A DNA stretch of 64,000 bases. It comes from Thiohalomonas sp041685045 (GTDB lineage Bacteria > Pseudomonadota > Gammaproteobacteria > Thiohalomonadales > Thiohalomonadaceae). Shown piece by piece: positions 53,947 through 62,798 of the stretch (position 1 is the stretch's first letter; each line of letters opens with the position of its first letter). The position numbers and the translations under genes were made by a program. The stretch covers positions 1-64,000 of the forward strand of contig JAWLGP010000024.1 in the NCBI GenBank assembly GCA_041685045.1. The letters run 5' to 3'. The notes beneath the pieces were generated by a model. It did no database searches, was not told where the DNA came from, and worked only from the letters and a program-made list of their open reading frames with translations.

Positions 53947-55689
53947 TTAACCCGTTTTAAACTGCTCCAGCTGCTGCCGCAGGCCCGCCGCCAGCTGTGC
54001 CAGCTCTTCGCTGGCCGCCGCCATTTGCCGGGCACCGGTCGAGGTCTCGTCGGCGACGCTGCTGATGGTGACGATATTGCGGTTGATCTCTTCGGCCACC
54101 GAACTCTGCTCTTCCGCGGCGCTGGCGATCTGCGTATTCATGTCGGTGATTTCGGCCACGGCACCGGCGATGGCATCCAGTGCGGCACCCGCTTCCGCGG
54201 CGCGTTTGACGCTGTCCTGCGCTTGCTTCTGCCCGGTTTCCATGACCCCGACCGCCTCGCCGGCGCCGGCCTGCAACTGCTCGATCATCTTTCGGATGGT
54301 TTCGGTGGAATCCTGCGTCTTGGTCGCCAATGACCGGACTTCATCGGCGACCACGGCGAAACCACGCCCCTGTTCGCCCGCGCGCGCCGCTTCGATGGCC
54401 GCATTCAGCGCCAACAGGTTCGTCTGCTCGGCGATCCCCTTGATCACGTCCACCACGGCGCCAATCTGATCGCTGTCGGCCTCAACCCGGTGAATGACCT
54501 TGGCTACCCGTTCCACCTCGGAAGCCAGGGCGTCGATGGCGTCCATCGTCGACTGCACCACCTGTTTGCCCTCGCGGGAGGCATTGTCGGCCCGATGCGC
54601 CGCTTCCGCCGCCGAAGCGGCGTTCTTGGCGACCTCGTCCACGGTCGTGCTCATCTCGTTGATAGCGGTCGCCACCTGATCGGTTTCCAACTGCTGGCGC
54701 AACATGCCCTGCGTGGTCTGTTCGGTGATGGTCGCCATTTGCTCGGCCGCACTCGCCAGCTGGTGCGCCGAGCCGTTCACCTCGTGGATCACTCCCCGGA
54801 TCTTGGTCACAAACCGATTGAAGCCCAGCGCCAGGCTTCCGAGTTCGTCGCGCCGGGATTCGTCCAGACGCACGGTCAAATCGCTGTTTTGCTGCGCATT
54901 CAACATTTGATTGACGGCGTGGGCGATGGGTTGGGAGACGAGGCGACGGGTCAGCCACCCCATCACCCCGACGATGATCAAGAGGATCCCCAGCACCAGC
55001 AGCGAGGAGCCGACCAGCCGCTGCCGGGTGGCGGCATCGGCCGCCGCCAGCGGCCGGATGATCTCGAAGGCGCCGTGCAGGTCCCCGACCCTCTTCCCGT
55101 CCATTCTGAAGTTCGTGATGTCCTTGCCATCGGTGCGCCCCCACAGCCTTTCCGAGTCGGCCGGGTCACCGTGGCAATAGAGACACATCCGGCCCAGGCG
55201 CACCGGGCGGAAATAGCGGACCGAGTTGTTCGTCTCGTCGATGGTGAACCACTCGTCCGCCCCGGGGGTGGACTGGAAGAACGCCAGGGCAAGGCGCTCC
55301 ACGGCATCGGGTTCGTTGTCGGGATTGCGTGCACCGTCACGCGGGGTACGGAATTCGAAGCCGCCTTCATGAGCCTTGGCCTTGGCCGCTTCCCACGCGG
55401 TCACGACCGGCACGGTGGCGAGGATCTTCTCCCGGCGTTCCTGCGTCGACTGGTAGGGCATGTTGCGCACAATTTCGGGAGAGAAGATACCCAAGTCCCA
55501 TTTCTCCCCCATCTTCTCGCGCACCGATTCAGCCATCAGAATCAAATTGCGCGCCGCGTGCACCTCCGCGTCCACCGCAGAGGCCCGCTCGTCCCTGGCA
55601 TAGAGCAGGAAGAAAACGGCGACCGCTGCCACGAAAAGGGCGGCGATCGATGCCACCACCCTGAAACCAATCGAGTGGACGTTGAACAT
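53947..55689 (-). CDS. Methyl-accepting chemotaxis protein with a CxxCH (haem c-type) sensor domain
   Basis: A 580-residue inner-membrane receptor. TM1 spans about 10-31 and TM2 about 226-247. The periplasmic domain (about 35-222) resembles the DUF3365/Tll0287-like family and carries RMCLYCHGDP with C169, C172 and H173, the covalent haem c attachment motif. A HAMP domain (about 250-302) and a signalling domain follow; the hairpin tip is GIAEQTNLLALNAAIEAARA, then GEQGRGFAVVADEVRSLA. It ends QLAAGLRQQLEQFKTG without a CheR-binding pentapeptide. It would sense redox state or a gaseous ligand and signal to CheA. It is on the strand opposite to the acc and prm genes. Confidence 0.92.
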   Translation of the reverse strand: MFNVHSIGFRVVASIAALFVAAVAVFFLLYARDERASAVDAEVHAARNLILMAESVREKMGEKWDLGIFSPEIVRNMPYQSTQERREKILATVPVVTAWEAAKAKAHEGGFEFRTPRDGARNPDNEPDAVERLALAFFQSTPGADEWFTIDETNNSVRYFRPVRLGRMCLYCHGDPADSERLWGRTDGKDITNFRMDGKRVGDLHGAFEIIRPLAAADAATRQRLVGSSLLVLGILLIIVGVMGWLTRRLVSQPIAHAVNQMLNAQQNSDLTVRLDESRRDELGSLALGFNRFVTKIRGVIHEVNGSAHQLASAAEQMATITEQTTQGMLRQQLETDQVATAINEMSTTVDEVAKNAASAAEAAHRADNASREGKQVVQSTMDAIDALASEVERVAKVIHRVEADSDQIGAVVDVIKGIAEQTNLLALNAAIEAARAGEQGRGFAVVADEVRSLATKTQDSTETIRKMIEQLQAGAGEAVGVMETGQKQAQDSVKRAAEAGAALDAIAGAVAEITDMNTQIASAAEEQSSVAEEINRNIVTISSVADETSTGARQMAAASEELAQLAAGLRQQLEQFKTG

Positions 55690-55813
55690 ACCCTTACCAG
55701 CCCCGTATACGGGTCAAGATCCGCGTATTTACGTTATCGGCGCGGTCAGGATTACCTAAACCCGTTTTTGCAAAAAAGTGGTACGCTAGCGGCCCCTTGA
55801 CGGTAGTGCCGAA

Positions 55814-56698
55814 ATGCCCTGGTTTCAGCTGATTTTCGAAAGTGACGCCGAACAGGCGCCCCGCGTGGCCGACTGGCTGGATGCGGTCGGCGCCGTGTCG
55901 GTCACCCTGAACGACAGTGCCGACCAGCCGCTGTACGAGCCGCCCCCGGGCGCCACCCCGCTCTGGAACCGCACCACGGTGGTGGGCCTGTTCCCGGACG
56001 ACGCCGACATGGAGGCGACCCTGATCAGGCTGGCCGAGCAATCCGCGCCGGAACCGTTGCCGACCCATCGCCTGGAGGCACTCCCGGACCAGGACTGGGA
56101 GCGGGCCTGGATGGACGCGTTCGAGCCGATGCGCTTTGGCGAAAGGCTCTGGATCGTGCCCAGCTGGCATACGCCCCCCGAGCCCGCGGCGGTCAATATC
56201 CTGCTCGACCCCGGCCTGGCCTTCGGTACCGGAACCCACCCGACTACCCGGCTCTGCCTGGAGTGGCTGGACGGGCTCGAACTGGATGGTTGCAGCGTGA
56301 TCGATTACGGCGCGGGCTCCGGCATCCTGGCCATTGCCGCAGCCCTGCTCGGCGCCAGCACGGTGTTGGCGGTGGATAACGACCCGCAGGCCCTGTTGGC
56401 CACCGAAGACAACGCCAGGCGCAATGGTGTGGAACGGCGCATCGACAGCCAGCTGCCACAGCACATACCGGCGGTGCAGGCCGACCTGCTGATCGCCAAC
56501 ATCCTGGCCGGTCCGCTGATCGCGCTTTCGGCCCGTCTCGCCCACCTGGTGCGGCCGGGCGGACAGCTGGGGCTGTCGGGAATTCTTCCCGACCAGGCGG
56601 AAGCGGTTCTCGAAGCCTACCGCCCCTGGTTCGACATGGATGCCCCGACGGAGCATGAAGGCTGGATCCGCTTGAATGGACGGCGCACCGGCGGCTGA
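55814..56698 (+). CDS. prmA: Ribosomal protein L11 methyltransferase
   Basis: A 294-residue SAM-dependent enzyme that trimethylates L11. The N-terminal substrate-binding domain starts MPWFQLIFESDAEQAPRVAD. The Rossmann part has FGTGTHPTTRLCLEWL, VIDYGAGSGILAIAA, AVDNDPQALLATEDNA and LLIANILAGPLI. Length and order match E. coli PrmA (293). A zinc-ribbon protein gene follows after 57 bases. Confidence 0.97.
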   Translation: MPWFQLIFESDAEQAPRVADWLDAVGAVSVTLNDSADQPLYEPPPGATPLWNRTTVVGLFPDDADMEATLIRLAEQSAPEPLPTHRLEALPDQDWERAWMDAFEPMRFGERLWIVPSWHTPPEPAAVNILLDPGLAFGTGTHPTTRLCLEWLDGLELDGCSVIDYGAGSGILAIAAALLGASTVLAVDNDPQALLATEDNARRNGVERRIDSQLPQHIPAVQADLLIANILAGPLIALSARLAHLVRPGGQLGLSGILPDQAEAVLEAYRPWFDMDAPTEHEGWIRLNGRRTGG

Positions 56699-56755
56699 CC
56701 GCGCTCACAGGCCAGATCGGGTAAAATCCCGCGAATCGTTGTTGCCGGAAACGCC

Positions 56756-57823
56756 ATGTACACCCAGTGCCCCCAGTGCAAGACGCTCTTTCGAATCGGC
56801 GCCGAGCAGATCCGCGCGGCGGCGGGTCAGGTTCGCTGTGGCCGCTGCGAGCGGGTGTTCGACGCACTGGAGCACGCGGTGGGAGAGCGCGAGCCTCAAG
56901 TCGGCCGGCAAACGGCCCAAGTGCCGAGCGCCAGGCCGGCAGCGGCCGCCGAACCGGAGCGGCCACAGCAGCCGGTCGCAGTCACGCGCCCGACCCGGCC
57001 CCAGCCTTCACCCCAGCCCCCTCCTCCGGAGCCGCGGCGGCGCTTGCCTGAATCTCAGGTCGCCCCTGCCGTAAAGCACGACCGGCCGGAGGAGGACGTG
57101 CCGCCTGCCAAAGGGCACGAACCCTACGCCGCCCTCGATGAGGTCAAAGTCGATCTCGACAGGCCCGTCACCCCGCCTCCCATGGCGCGGGCGGAGCGGG
57201 CCAACAGCGCAGGTCCGCCGCAGAAACGGAAGTCGGTGCCTGTCACGGTTGCCACCGCCCCGGAAACCGAGTCCGAGAAACGGCCCTTGCCCACACCGGC
57301 GTCGCCGGAGCCGTTCCCACTGCGCCTGGAAGCCCCACCCCGGCAACGGCACTCGGTCGGTACCACTGTGGCCTGGAGTCTGGGAGTCCTATTGCTCTGC
57401 GCCGGATTCGGACTGCAATACATCCATTTCCACGCAGCCGATGTCGCCGCACGCCCGGGCTGGCGCCTGCACGTTGAACGGCTTTGTAAACTCAGCCGTT
57501 GCGAGCTGCCGCCGCGACGCGAGCTCTCCCATATCGAACTGGCCGACCATACCGTTCAGGCTCACCCGCGAGCAGAGGGGGCGCTGCTCATTACCGCCAC
57601 CCTGCGCAACACCGCCGAGTTTCCCCAGCCCTACCCGCAGGTAGAGGTCCGAATGACCGACATCAACCAGCGCCTGGTGGCCGCGCGCCGCTTCACCGCC
57701 ACCGAATACCTGGCCGGCCGTCACCCCGGTGGGGGCTTCCCGGCCGACGCCGAGGCGCATCTCATTCTCGAGGTCGTCGACCCGGGCCCGGAGGCGGTCA
57801 GCTTCCAGTTCGAGTTCCATTGA
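56756..57823 (+). CDS. Zinc-ribbon (MJ0042/DUF3426) membrane protein
   Basis: A 355-residue protein. The N-terminal zinc finger has C5/C8 (YTQCPQCKTLFRI) and C28/C31 (VRCGRCERVFDA). A long Pro/Ala/Glu-rich disordered stretch (about 40-195) follows, then one membrane helix (about 200-222, WSLGVLLLCAGFGLQYI) and a DUF3426 domain that would be periplasmic (LTREQRG-like, here AHPRAEGALLITATLRNTAEF). The family is often found between prmA and dusB in Gammaproteobacteria and its function is unknown. Confidence 0.85.
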   Translation: MYTQCPQCKTLFRIGAEQIRAAAGQVRCGRCERVFDALEHAVGEREPQVGRQTAQVPSARPAAAAEPERPQQPVAVTRPTRPQPSPQPPPPEPRRRLPESQVAPAVKHDRPEEDVPPAKGHEPYAALDEVKVDLDRPVTPPPMARAERANSAGPPQKRKSVPVTVATAPETESEKRPLPTPASPEPFPLRLEAPPRQRHSVGTTVAWSLGVLLLCAGFGLQYIHFHAADVAARPGWRLHVERLCKLSRCELPPRRELSHIELADHTVQAHPRAEGALLITATLRNTAEFPQPYPQVEVRMTDINQRLVAARRFTATEYLAGRHPGGGFPADAEAHLILEVVDPGPEAVSFQFEFH

Positions 57824-58136
57824 TTCCGCTTGTCAGGCTGGCCGACCGCGCGGCTAAGCCTCGAGGACGGCATTCAACAGGATTAACGGGGTTCTTCAGG
57901 ATTCGACAGGAAAAGTCCTATTGGCCGTGGGCTCAGGACAACATTCGAACAGTTCCAATCGTGTGGTTCTCGCCTGTATTCCTCCTGTCAATCCTGAAAA
58001 ATCCTGTTCATCCTGTGAGATGCGAATAGTCTGACAAAGCGCCCCGCCCTGACCGTCCGTCGCTTTTGAAAAACCGCGCCTTTATACAGCGGGCGTTTCC
58101 GTTTACGATACACGGTTCGCAACCGTACCTCCCGTT
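57824..58136. repeat. Intergenic region with CCTGTTAATCCTG-family paired repeat, site 4
   Basis: The 313 bases hold a paired element at 57871-58018: left arm CAACAGGATTAACGGGGTTC-TTCAGGATTCGACAGG, right arm CCTGTCAATCCTGAAAAATC-CTGTTCATCCTG, inverted around a centre with CTCGCCTGTATTCC. The layout matches site 2. It separates the zinc-ribbon gene from dusB and could end upstream transcription or protect the 3' end. Confidence 0.8.
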
Positions 58137-59123
58137 ATGCAGATCGGCCCCTACCAACTTGCCAACAACCTGGTCCTGGCCCCGATGGCCGGGGTCACCG
58201 ACAACCCGTTCCGCCAGTTATGCCGGCAGATGGGCGCCGGTTTGGCCGTGTCCGAGATGGTCTCCTCCAACTCCCTGCTGTGGGGTTCCGAGAAGACCCG
58301 TCGGCGCGCCGACCACAGCGGCGAGGACGAACCACGCTCGGTACAGATCATGGGCGCCGACCCGCAGATGATGGCCGAAGCGGCGCGCTTCAACGTCGAC
58401 AATGGCGCCCAGATCATTGACATCAACATGGGCTGCCCGGCCAAGAAGGTGTGCAACGTGCAGGCGGGTTCGGCGCTGCTGCGGGACGAGGGACTGGTAA
58501 CCCGCATCCTGGAAGCGGTCATCGCAGCCGTCGCGGTGCCGGTCACCCTCAAAATCCGCACCGGCTGGGACCGCGACAGCCGCAACGGCGTCCAGGTGGC
58601 CCGCATTGCGGAGCAGTCGGGGATCCGGGCGCTGGCGGTACACGGCCGCACCCGTGCCGACGGTTACAGTGGCGAGGCCGAATACGAGACCATTGCAGCC
58701 ATCAAACGGGCGATCCGCATCCCCGTGATCGCCAACGGCGACATCACTACCCCGGAGAAGGCAGCGGCGGTACTGCGACAGACCGGCGCCGACGCAGTCA
58801 TGGTGGGCCGGGCGGCCCAGGGCCGGCCATGGATCTTCCGGGAGATCGCCCATTTTCTGACCACCGGCGAGCGGCTGCCCGAGCCAACGCTGGCGGAGGT
58901 TCGCGATATTCTGCTCGGGCATTTGGAAAACCTCTACGCCTTTTACGGTGAATACACCGGCGTGCGCATGGCACGCAAACACATCTCCTGGTACAGCAAA
59001 GGCCAGCCCCACGGCGCCGCCTTCCGCCAAAGCGTCAATCGGGTGGACAGTGCCGACCGGCAAAGAGAGATGGTAAGTAACTTTTTTGCGCGACTGATCG
59101 AAAGCGAGGAAATCGCGGCATGA
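58137..59123 (+). CDS. dusB: tRNA-dihydrouridine synthase B
   Basis: A 328-residue FMN enzyme reducing uridine in the tRNA D-loop. APMAGVTDNPFRQLCRQMG is the signature start; DINMGCPAKKVCNVQAGSAL has the catalytic Cys; LAVHGRTRADGYSG and VIANGDITTPEKA bind FMN. The stop overlaps the fis ATG by 4 bases, the well-known dusB-fis operon of Gammaproteobacteria. Confidence 0.97.
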   Translation: MQIGPYQLANNLVLAPMAGVTDNPFRQLCRQMGAGLAVSEMVSSNSLLWGSEKTRRRADHSGEDEPRSVQIMGADPQMMAEAARFNVDNGAQIIDINMGCPAKKVCNVQAGSALLRDEGLVTRILEAVIAAVAVPVTLKIRTGWDRDSRNGVQVARIAEQSGIRALAVHGRTRADGYSGEAEYETIAAIKRAIRIPVIANGDITTPEKAAAVLRQTGADAVMVGRAAQGRPWIFREIAHFLTTGERLPEPTLAEVRDILLGHLENLYAFYGEYTGVRMARKHISWYSKGQPHGAAFRQSVNRVDSADRQREMVSNFFARLIESEEIAA

Positions 59124-59377
59124 CCGACCAAAAAAAGGGGGGGGGCGGCATTCCGTTGAACGGACATGTGCGTGATGCACTGAACCGCTACTTTGCCGAC
59201 CTGAACGGCCATGAGCCGAGCAACCTTTACGAACTGATGATGAACGAGGTGGAGCGCCCGCTGCTGGAGAGCGTGATGCAGCACGCCGCCGGCAACCAGA
59301 CCCGTGCCGCCCAGCTGCTCGGCATCAACCGCGGCACCCTGCGCAAAAAACTGAAGCTCTACGGGCTCGACGTCTGA
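59120..59377 (+). CDS. fis: DNA-binding protein Fis
   Basis: An 85-residue nucleoid protein. The C-terminal helix-turn-helix is RAAQLLGINRGTLRKKLKLY; the dimer region is LYELMMNEVERPLLESVM. A run of lysine and glycine (QKKGGGG) near the start differs from E. coli Fis. Translation is coupled to dusB by a 4-base overlap. Fis activates rRNA and many growth-rate genes. Confidence 0.96.
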   Translation: MTDQKKGGGGIPLNGHVRDALNRYFADLNGHEPSNLYELMMNEVERPLLESVMQHAAGNQTRAAQLLGINRGTLRKKLKLYGLDV

Positions 59378-59486
59378 CACGGAATCCAAGGACGCGAAAC
59401 CGCAAAGACAGATAAACCGAATCCTTAGCGCCCTTCGCGTCTTTGCGCCTTTGCGTTAAAAGCTTTTTTCAAATTAAGGAACACAC

Positions 59487-61049
59487 ATGAACACCATCAA
59501 GCGCGCACTCATCAGCGTGTCCGACAAGAGCGGCATTGTCGACTTCGCCCGCTCACTGGCCGGCCGTGGCGTCGAGATCCTCTCCACCGGCGGCACCGCC
59601 AAACTGCTGGCCGAAAGCGGCATCGCGGTGCGCGAGGTGTCCGATTACACCGGCTTCCCCGAGATGATGGACGGCCGGGTCAAGACCCTGCACCCCAAGA
59701 TCCATGGCGGCATCCTCGGCCGTCGCGGCACCGATGACGCGGTAATGGCCGAGCACGGTATCGGCGGCATCGACCTGATCGTGGTCAACCTCTACCCCTT
59801 CGAACAGACCGTAGCCAAGCCGAACTGCACGCTCGAGGACGCCATCGAAAACATCGACATCGGCGGGCCGACCATGCTGCGCGCCGCCGCCAAAAACCAC
59901 CGCGACGTTGCCGTGGTGGTGGATGCCGGCGATTACAGCCGGGTGCTGGAGGAGATGGCCGCCAACGGCGGTGCGATCTCCGACGCCACCCGCTTCGACC
60001 TGGCGGTGAAGACCTTCGAGCACACCGCCGGCTACGACGGCGCCATCGCCAACTACCTCGGCGCTCGCGTCGGTCAGGAGAGCCCGAGCGCCTTCCCGCG
60101 CACCTTCAATAGCCAGTTCCTCAAGGTGCAGGAGATGCGCTACGGCGAGAACCCGCACCAGGGGGCCGCCTTCTACGTGGAACGCGGTGCCGAGGCCGGC
60201 AGCATCAGCCGCGCACGCCAGTTGCAGGGCAAGGAGCTCTCCTACAACAACATCGCCGACACCGATGCCGCCCTGGAGTGCGTCAAGCAGTTCGACGAGG
60301 GCCCGGCCTGCGTCATCGTCAAGCACGCCAACCCGTGCGGCGTGGCCATCGGCGCCAACCTGCTGGAGGCTTATCAGCGCGCCTTCAAGACCGACCCGGA
60401 GTCGGCCTTCGGCGGCATCATCGCCTTCAACCAGGAACTGGACGCCGACACCGCCCGCGCCATTGTCGACAGCCAGTTCGTCGAGGTGATCATCGCCCCC
60501 CGGGTGAGCCCGGAGGCGATCGAAGCGGTAGCGGCCAAGAAGAACGTGCGCCTGCTCGAGTGCGGCGAATGGAGCCAGGCAGCGGGTAACCGCCGCGACT
60601 TCAAGCGGGTCCATGGCGGCCTGCTGGTGCAGGATGCCGACCTTGCCCTGCATGGCGAGCTGAAGGTGGTCACCCGCCGCGCCCCGACCGAAGCGGAGAT
60701 GGCCGACCTGCTCTTCACCTGGCGCGTGGCCAAGTTCGTCAAGTCCAACGCCATCGTCTACGGCCGTGAGCGCATGACCGTCGGCGTCGGCGCCGGCCAG
60801 ATGAGCCGGGTGAACTCCGCCCGCATCGCCGCGATCAAGGCGGAACACGCCGGTCTTGAAGTCAAAGGTTCGGTGATGGCCTCCGACGCCTTCTTCCCGT
60901 TCCGCGACGGCCTCGACGCGGCCGCCGCCGCCGGCATCCGCGCCGTTATCCAGCCGGGCGGCTCCATGCGCGACGAAGAGGTGATCGCCGCCGCCGACGA
61001 ACACGACATCGCCATGGTTTTCACCGGCATGCGCCACTTCCGCCATTAA
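59487..61049 (+). CDS. purH: Bifunctional AICAR formyltransferase/IMP cyclohydrolase
   Basis: A 520-residue purine enzyme catalysing the last two steps to IMP. The N-terminal IMP cyclohydrolase (ALISVSDKSGIVDFARSLAG, MMDGRVKTLHPKIHGGIL) and the C-terminal transformylase (CVIVKHANPCGVAIG, AFGGIIAFNQELD, AIKAEHAGLEVKGSVMASDA) are both complete. It ends GMRHFRH as in the family. A normal ribosome-binding site (TTAAGGAAC) precedes the ATG. purD follows. Confidence 0.98.
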   Translation: MNTIKRALISVSDKSGIVDFARSLAGRGVEILSTGGTAKLLAESGIAVREVSDYTGFPEMMDGRVKTLHPKIHGGILGRRGTDDAVMAEHGIGGIDLIVVNLYPFEQTVAKPNCTLEDAIENIDIGGPTMLRAAAKNHRDVAVVVDAGDYSRVLEEMAANGGAISDATRFDLAVKTFEHTAGYDGAIANYLGARVGQESPSAFPRTFNSQFLKVQEMRYGENPHQGAAFYVERGAEAGSISRARQLQGKELSYNNIADTDAALECVKQFDEGPACVIVKHANPCGVAIGANLLEAYQRAFKTDPESAFGGIIAFNQELDADTARAIVDSQFVEVIIAPRVSPEAIEAVAAKKNVRLLECGEWSQAAGNRRDFKRVHGGLLVQDADLALHGELKVVTRRAPTEAEMADLLFTWRVAKFVKSNAIVYGRERMTVGVGAGQMSRVNSARIAAIKAEHAGLEVKGSVMASDAFFPFRDGLDAAAAAGIRAVIQPGGSMRDEEVIAAADEHDIAMVFTGMRHFRH

Positions 61050-61142
61050 GGCCCGGGACGAGGTTCGAGATACGAGGGACGAGGGTGCTCGCTGCGCTCG
61101 CCGCTGATCGGAATCGCGGTCTGCGGCCCGTTTTGAGTTTCT

Positions 61143-61205
61143 GGGTGCGGTGAGCCTGCGAACCGCACCGCTCGCGATCGATGCGGTTCGTTCCTCACCG
61201 CATCC
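61143..61205. repeat. REP-like palindrome, copy B
   Basis: GGGTGCGGTGAG (61143-61154) and CTCACCGCATCC (61194-61205) are inverted arms with one mismatch; inside, CGAACCGCA pairs with TGCGGTTCG. In reverse orientation it matches the palindrome behind accC (53675-53752). It lies between purH and purD. Confidence 0.8.
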
Positions 61206-61232
61206 TACGAAGACTTCGTTGGAGTTTTGCAC

Positions 61233-62528
61233 ATGAAAGTACTGGTAATCGGTGGCGGCGGGCGCGAGCATGCGCTGGCCTGGAAGGCGGCGCAATCGCC
61301 GCTCGTCAACAAGGTGTTCGTTGCGCCGGGCAATGCCGGTACCGCCCGTGAGGCGACGCTGGAGAACGTTGCCATTTCCGCCGAGGACATCGCCGGCCTG
61401 GTGGCGTTTGCCCGCGACAATAACGTCGGCCTCACCATTGTCGGCCCGGAAGCGCCGCTGGTGGCGGGGGTGGTGAACGCTTTCAGCGACATCGGCCTGC
61501 GCTGTTTCGGCCCGAGCGCGGGTGCCGCGCAACTGGAGGGCTCCAAGGCCTTCACCAAGGACTTTCTCGCCCGCCATAACATCCCCACCGCCGCTTACCG
61601 CAACTTCACCGAAATCGAGCCGGCCCTCGCCTACCTGCGCGAGCAGGGCGCCCCGATCGTCGTCAAGGCGGATGGTCTGGCAGCCGGCAAGGGCGTCATC
61701 GTGGCCATGACCCTGGAGGAGGCGGAGGCCGCCGTGCGCGACATGTTGGCCGGCAACGCCTTCGGCGAGGCGGGCCACCGGGTCGTGATCGAGGAGTACC
61801 TGGAAGGCGAGGAGGCCAGCTTCATCGTGATGGCCGACGGGGAGCACGTGCTGCCGATGGCCACCAGCCAGGACCACAAGCGGGTCGGCGAGGGCGACAG
61901 TGGCCCGAATACCGGGGGCATGGGCGCCTACTCCCCTGCCCCGGTGGTCACCGACACCGTCCACCGACGCATCATGGAGGAGGTGATTCTGCCGACCGTG
62001 CGCGGCATGGCGGCCGAGGGCAACCCCTACACCGGCTTTCTCTATGCCGGCCTGATGATTACGCCGGATGGCACCCCCAAGGTCATCGAGTACAACTGCC
62101 GCTTCGGTGACCCGGAAACCCAGCCGATCATGGTGCGCCTGCGCTCCGACCTGGTTGCGCTTTGCGAAGCGGCACTGGATCGGCGACTCGACCAGGTCGG
62201 CGTCCAGTGGGACCCGCGGCCCGCGCTGGGCGTGGTCATGGCGGCCGGCGGCTATCCGGGTGACTACCGCAAGGGCGATGTCATCGAGGGGCTGGAGGGC
62301 ATCGACGGCGAAGACCTCAAGGTCTTCCATGCCGGCACGACGCTGAAGGACGGCCGTACCGTCACCGCCGGCGGCCGTGTTCTCTGCGTCACCGCCATCG
62401 GTGGCAGCGTCAAAGAGGCACAGCAGCGCGCCTACGGCGCAGTCGCGTGTATCCGCTGGGCCGATGCCTACTATCGCCGGGATATCGGCTACCGTGCCGT
62501 AGCGCGTGAAGACGTCCACAAAGGCTGA
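61233..62528 (+). CDS. purD: Phosphoribosylamine-glycine ligase
   Basis: A 431-residue ATP-grasp ligase making glycinamide ribonucleotide. KVLVIGGGGREHALAWKAAQ, FVAPGNAGTA, VGPEAPLVAGVV, PIVVKADGLAAGKGVIVAMT and YNCRFGDPETQPIMVRL are standard motifs. The ATG at 61233 (MKVLVIGG) is preferred over an in-frame start two codons earlier. It is separated from purH by 183 bases that hold a palindrome, so the two may share a transcript with a structured spacer. Confidence 0.97.
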   Translation: MKVLVIGGGGREHALAWKAAQSPLVNKVFVAPGNAGTAREATLENVAISAEDIAGLVAFARDNNVGLTIVGPEAPLVAGVVNAFSDIGLRCFGPSAGAAQLEGSKAFTKDFLARHNIPTAAYRNFTEIEPALAYLREQGAPIVVKADGLAAGKGVIVAMTLEEAEAAVRDMLAGNAFGEAGHRVVIEEYLEGEEASFIVMADGEHVLPMATSQDHKRVGEGDSGPNTGGMGAYSPAPVVTDTVHRRIMEEVILPTVRGMAAEGNPYTGFLYAGLMITPDGTPKVIEYNCRFGDPETQPIMVRLRSDLVALCEAALDRRLDQVGVQWDPRPALGVVMAAGGYPGDYRKGDVIEGLEGIDGEDLKVFHAGTTLKDGRTVTAGGRVLCVTAIGGSVKEAQQRAYGAVACIRWADAYYRRDIGYRAVAREDVHKG

Positions 62529-62798
62529 GCCTTTGTGGACCCCTCTTGTACCTTGTACCTTTTCTTGTATCCGCCCCATCAGGCAAAAAAACCTTGCAGT
62601 GGGAAGAAAATCAGCAACTTAACGATATATCCCCCTAGGAAGGGTCGACAAACGGGCCGGTTTTTCGGAGACTTGACGGCTCGTTTCCGTGAAAACGGCT
62701 CGTGCCGGCCGCGAGAAGACGGCCCGCGATCACAAGAATTCCAGTTGGTTTGACGTTTTGCATCACCCTCAAAACAAAGATTTTTAAGGAGCAGACGT

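Noticed and set aside
59553..62579. 1,008-residue open frame on the minus strand opposite purH and purD
   Set aside because: It runs antisense across two clear housekeeping genes and is explained by high-GC codon bias; its text (long Gly/Ala/His/Asp-rich) has no domain.
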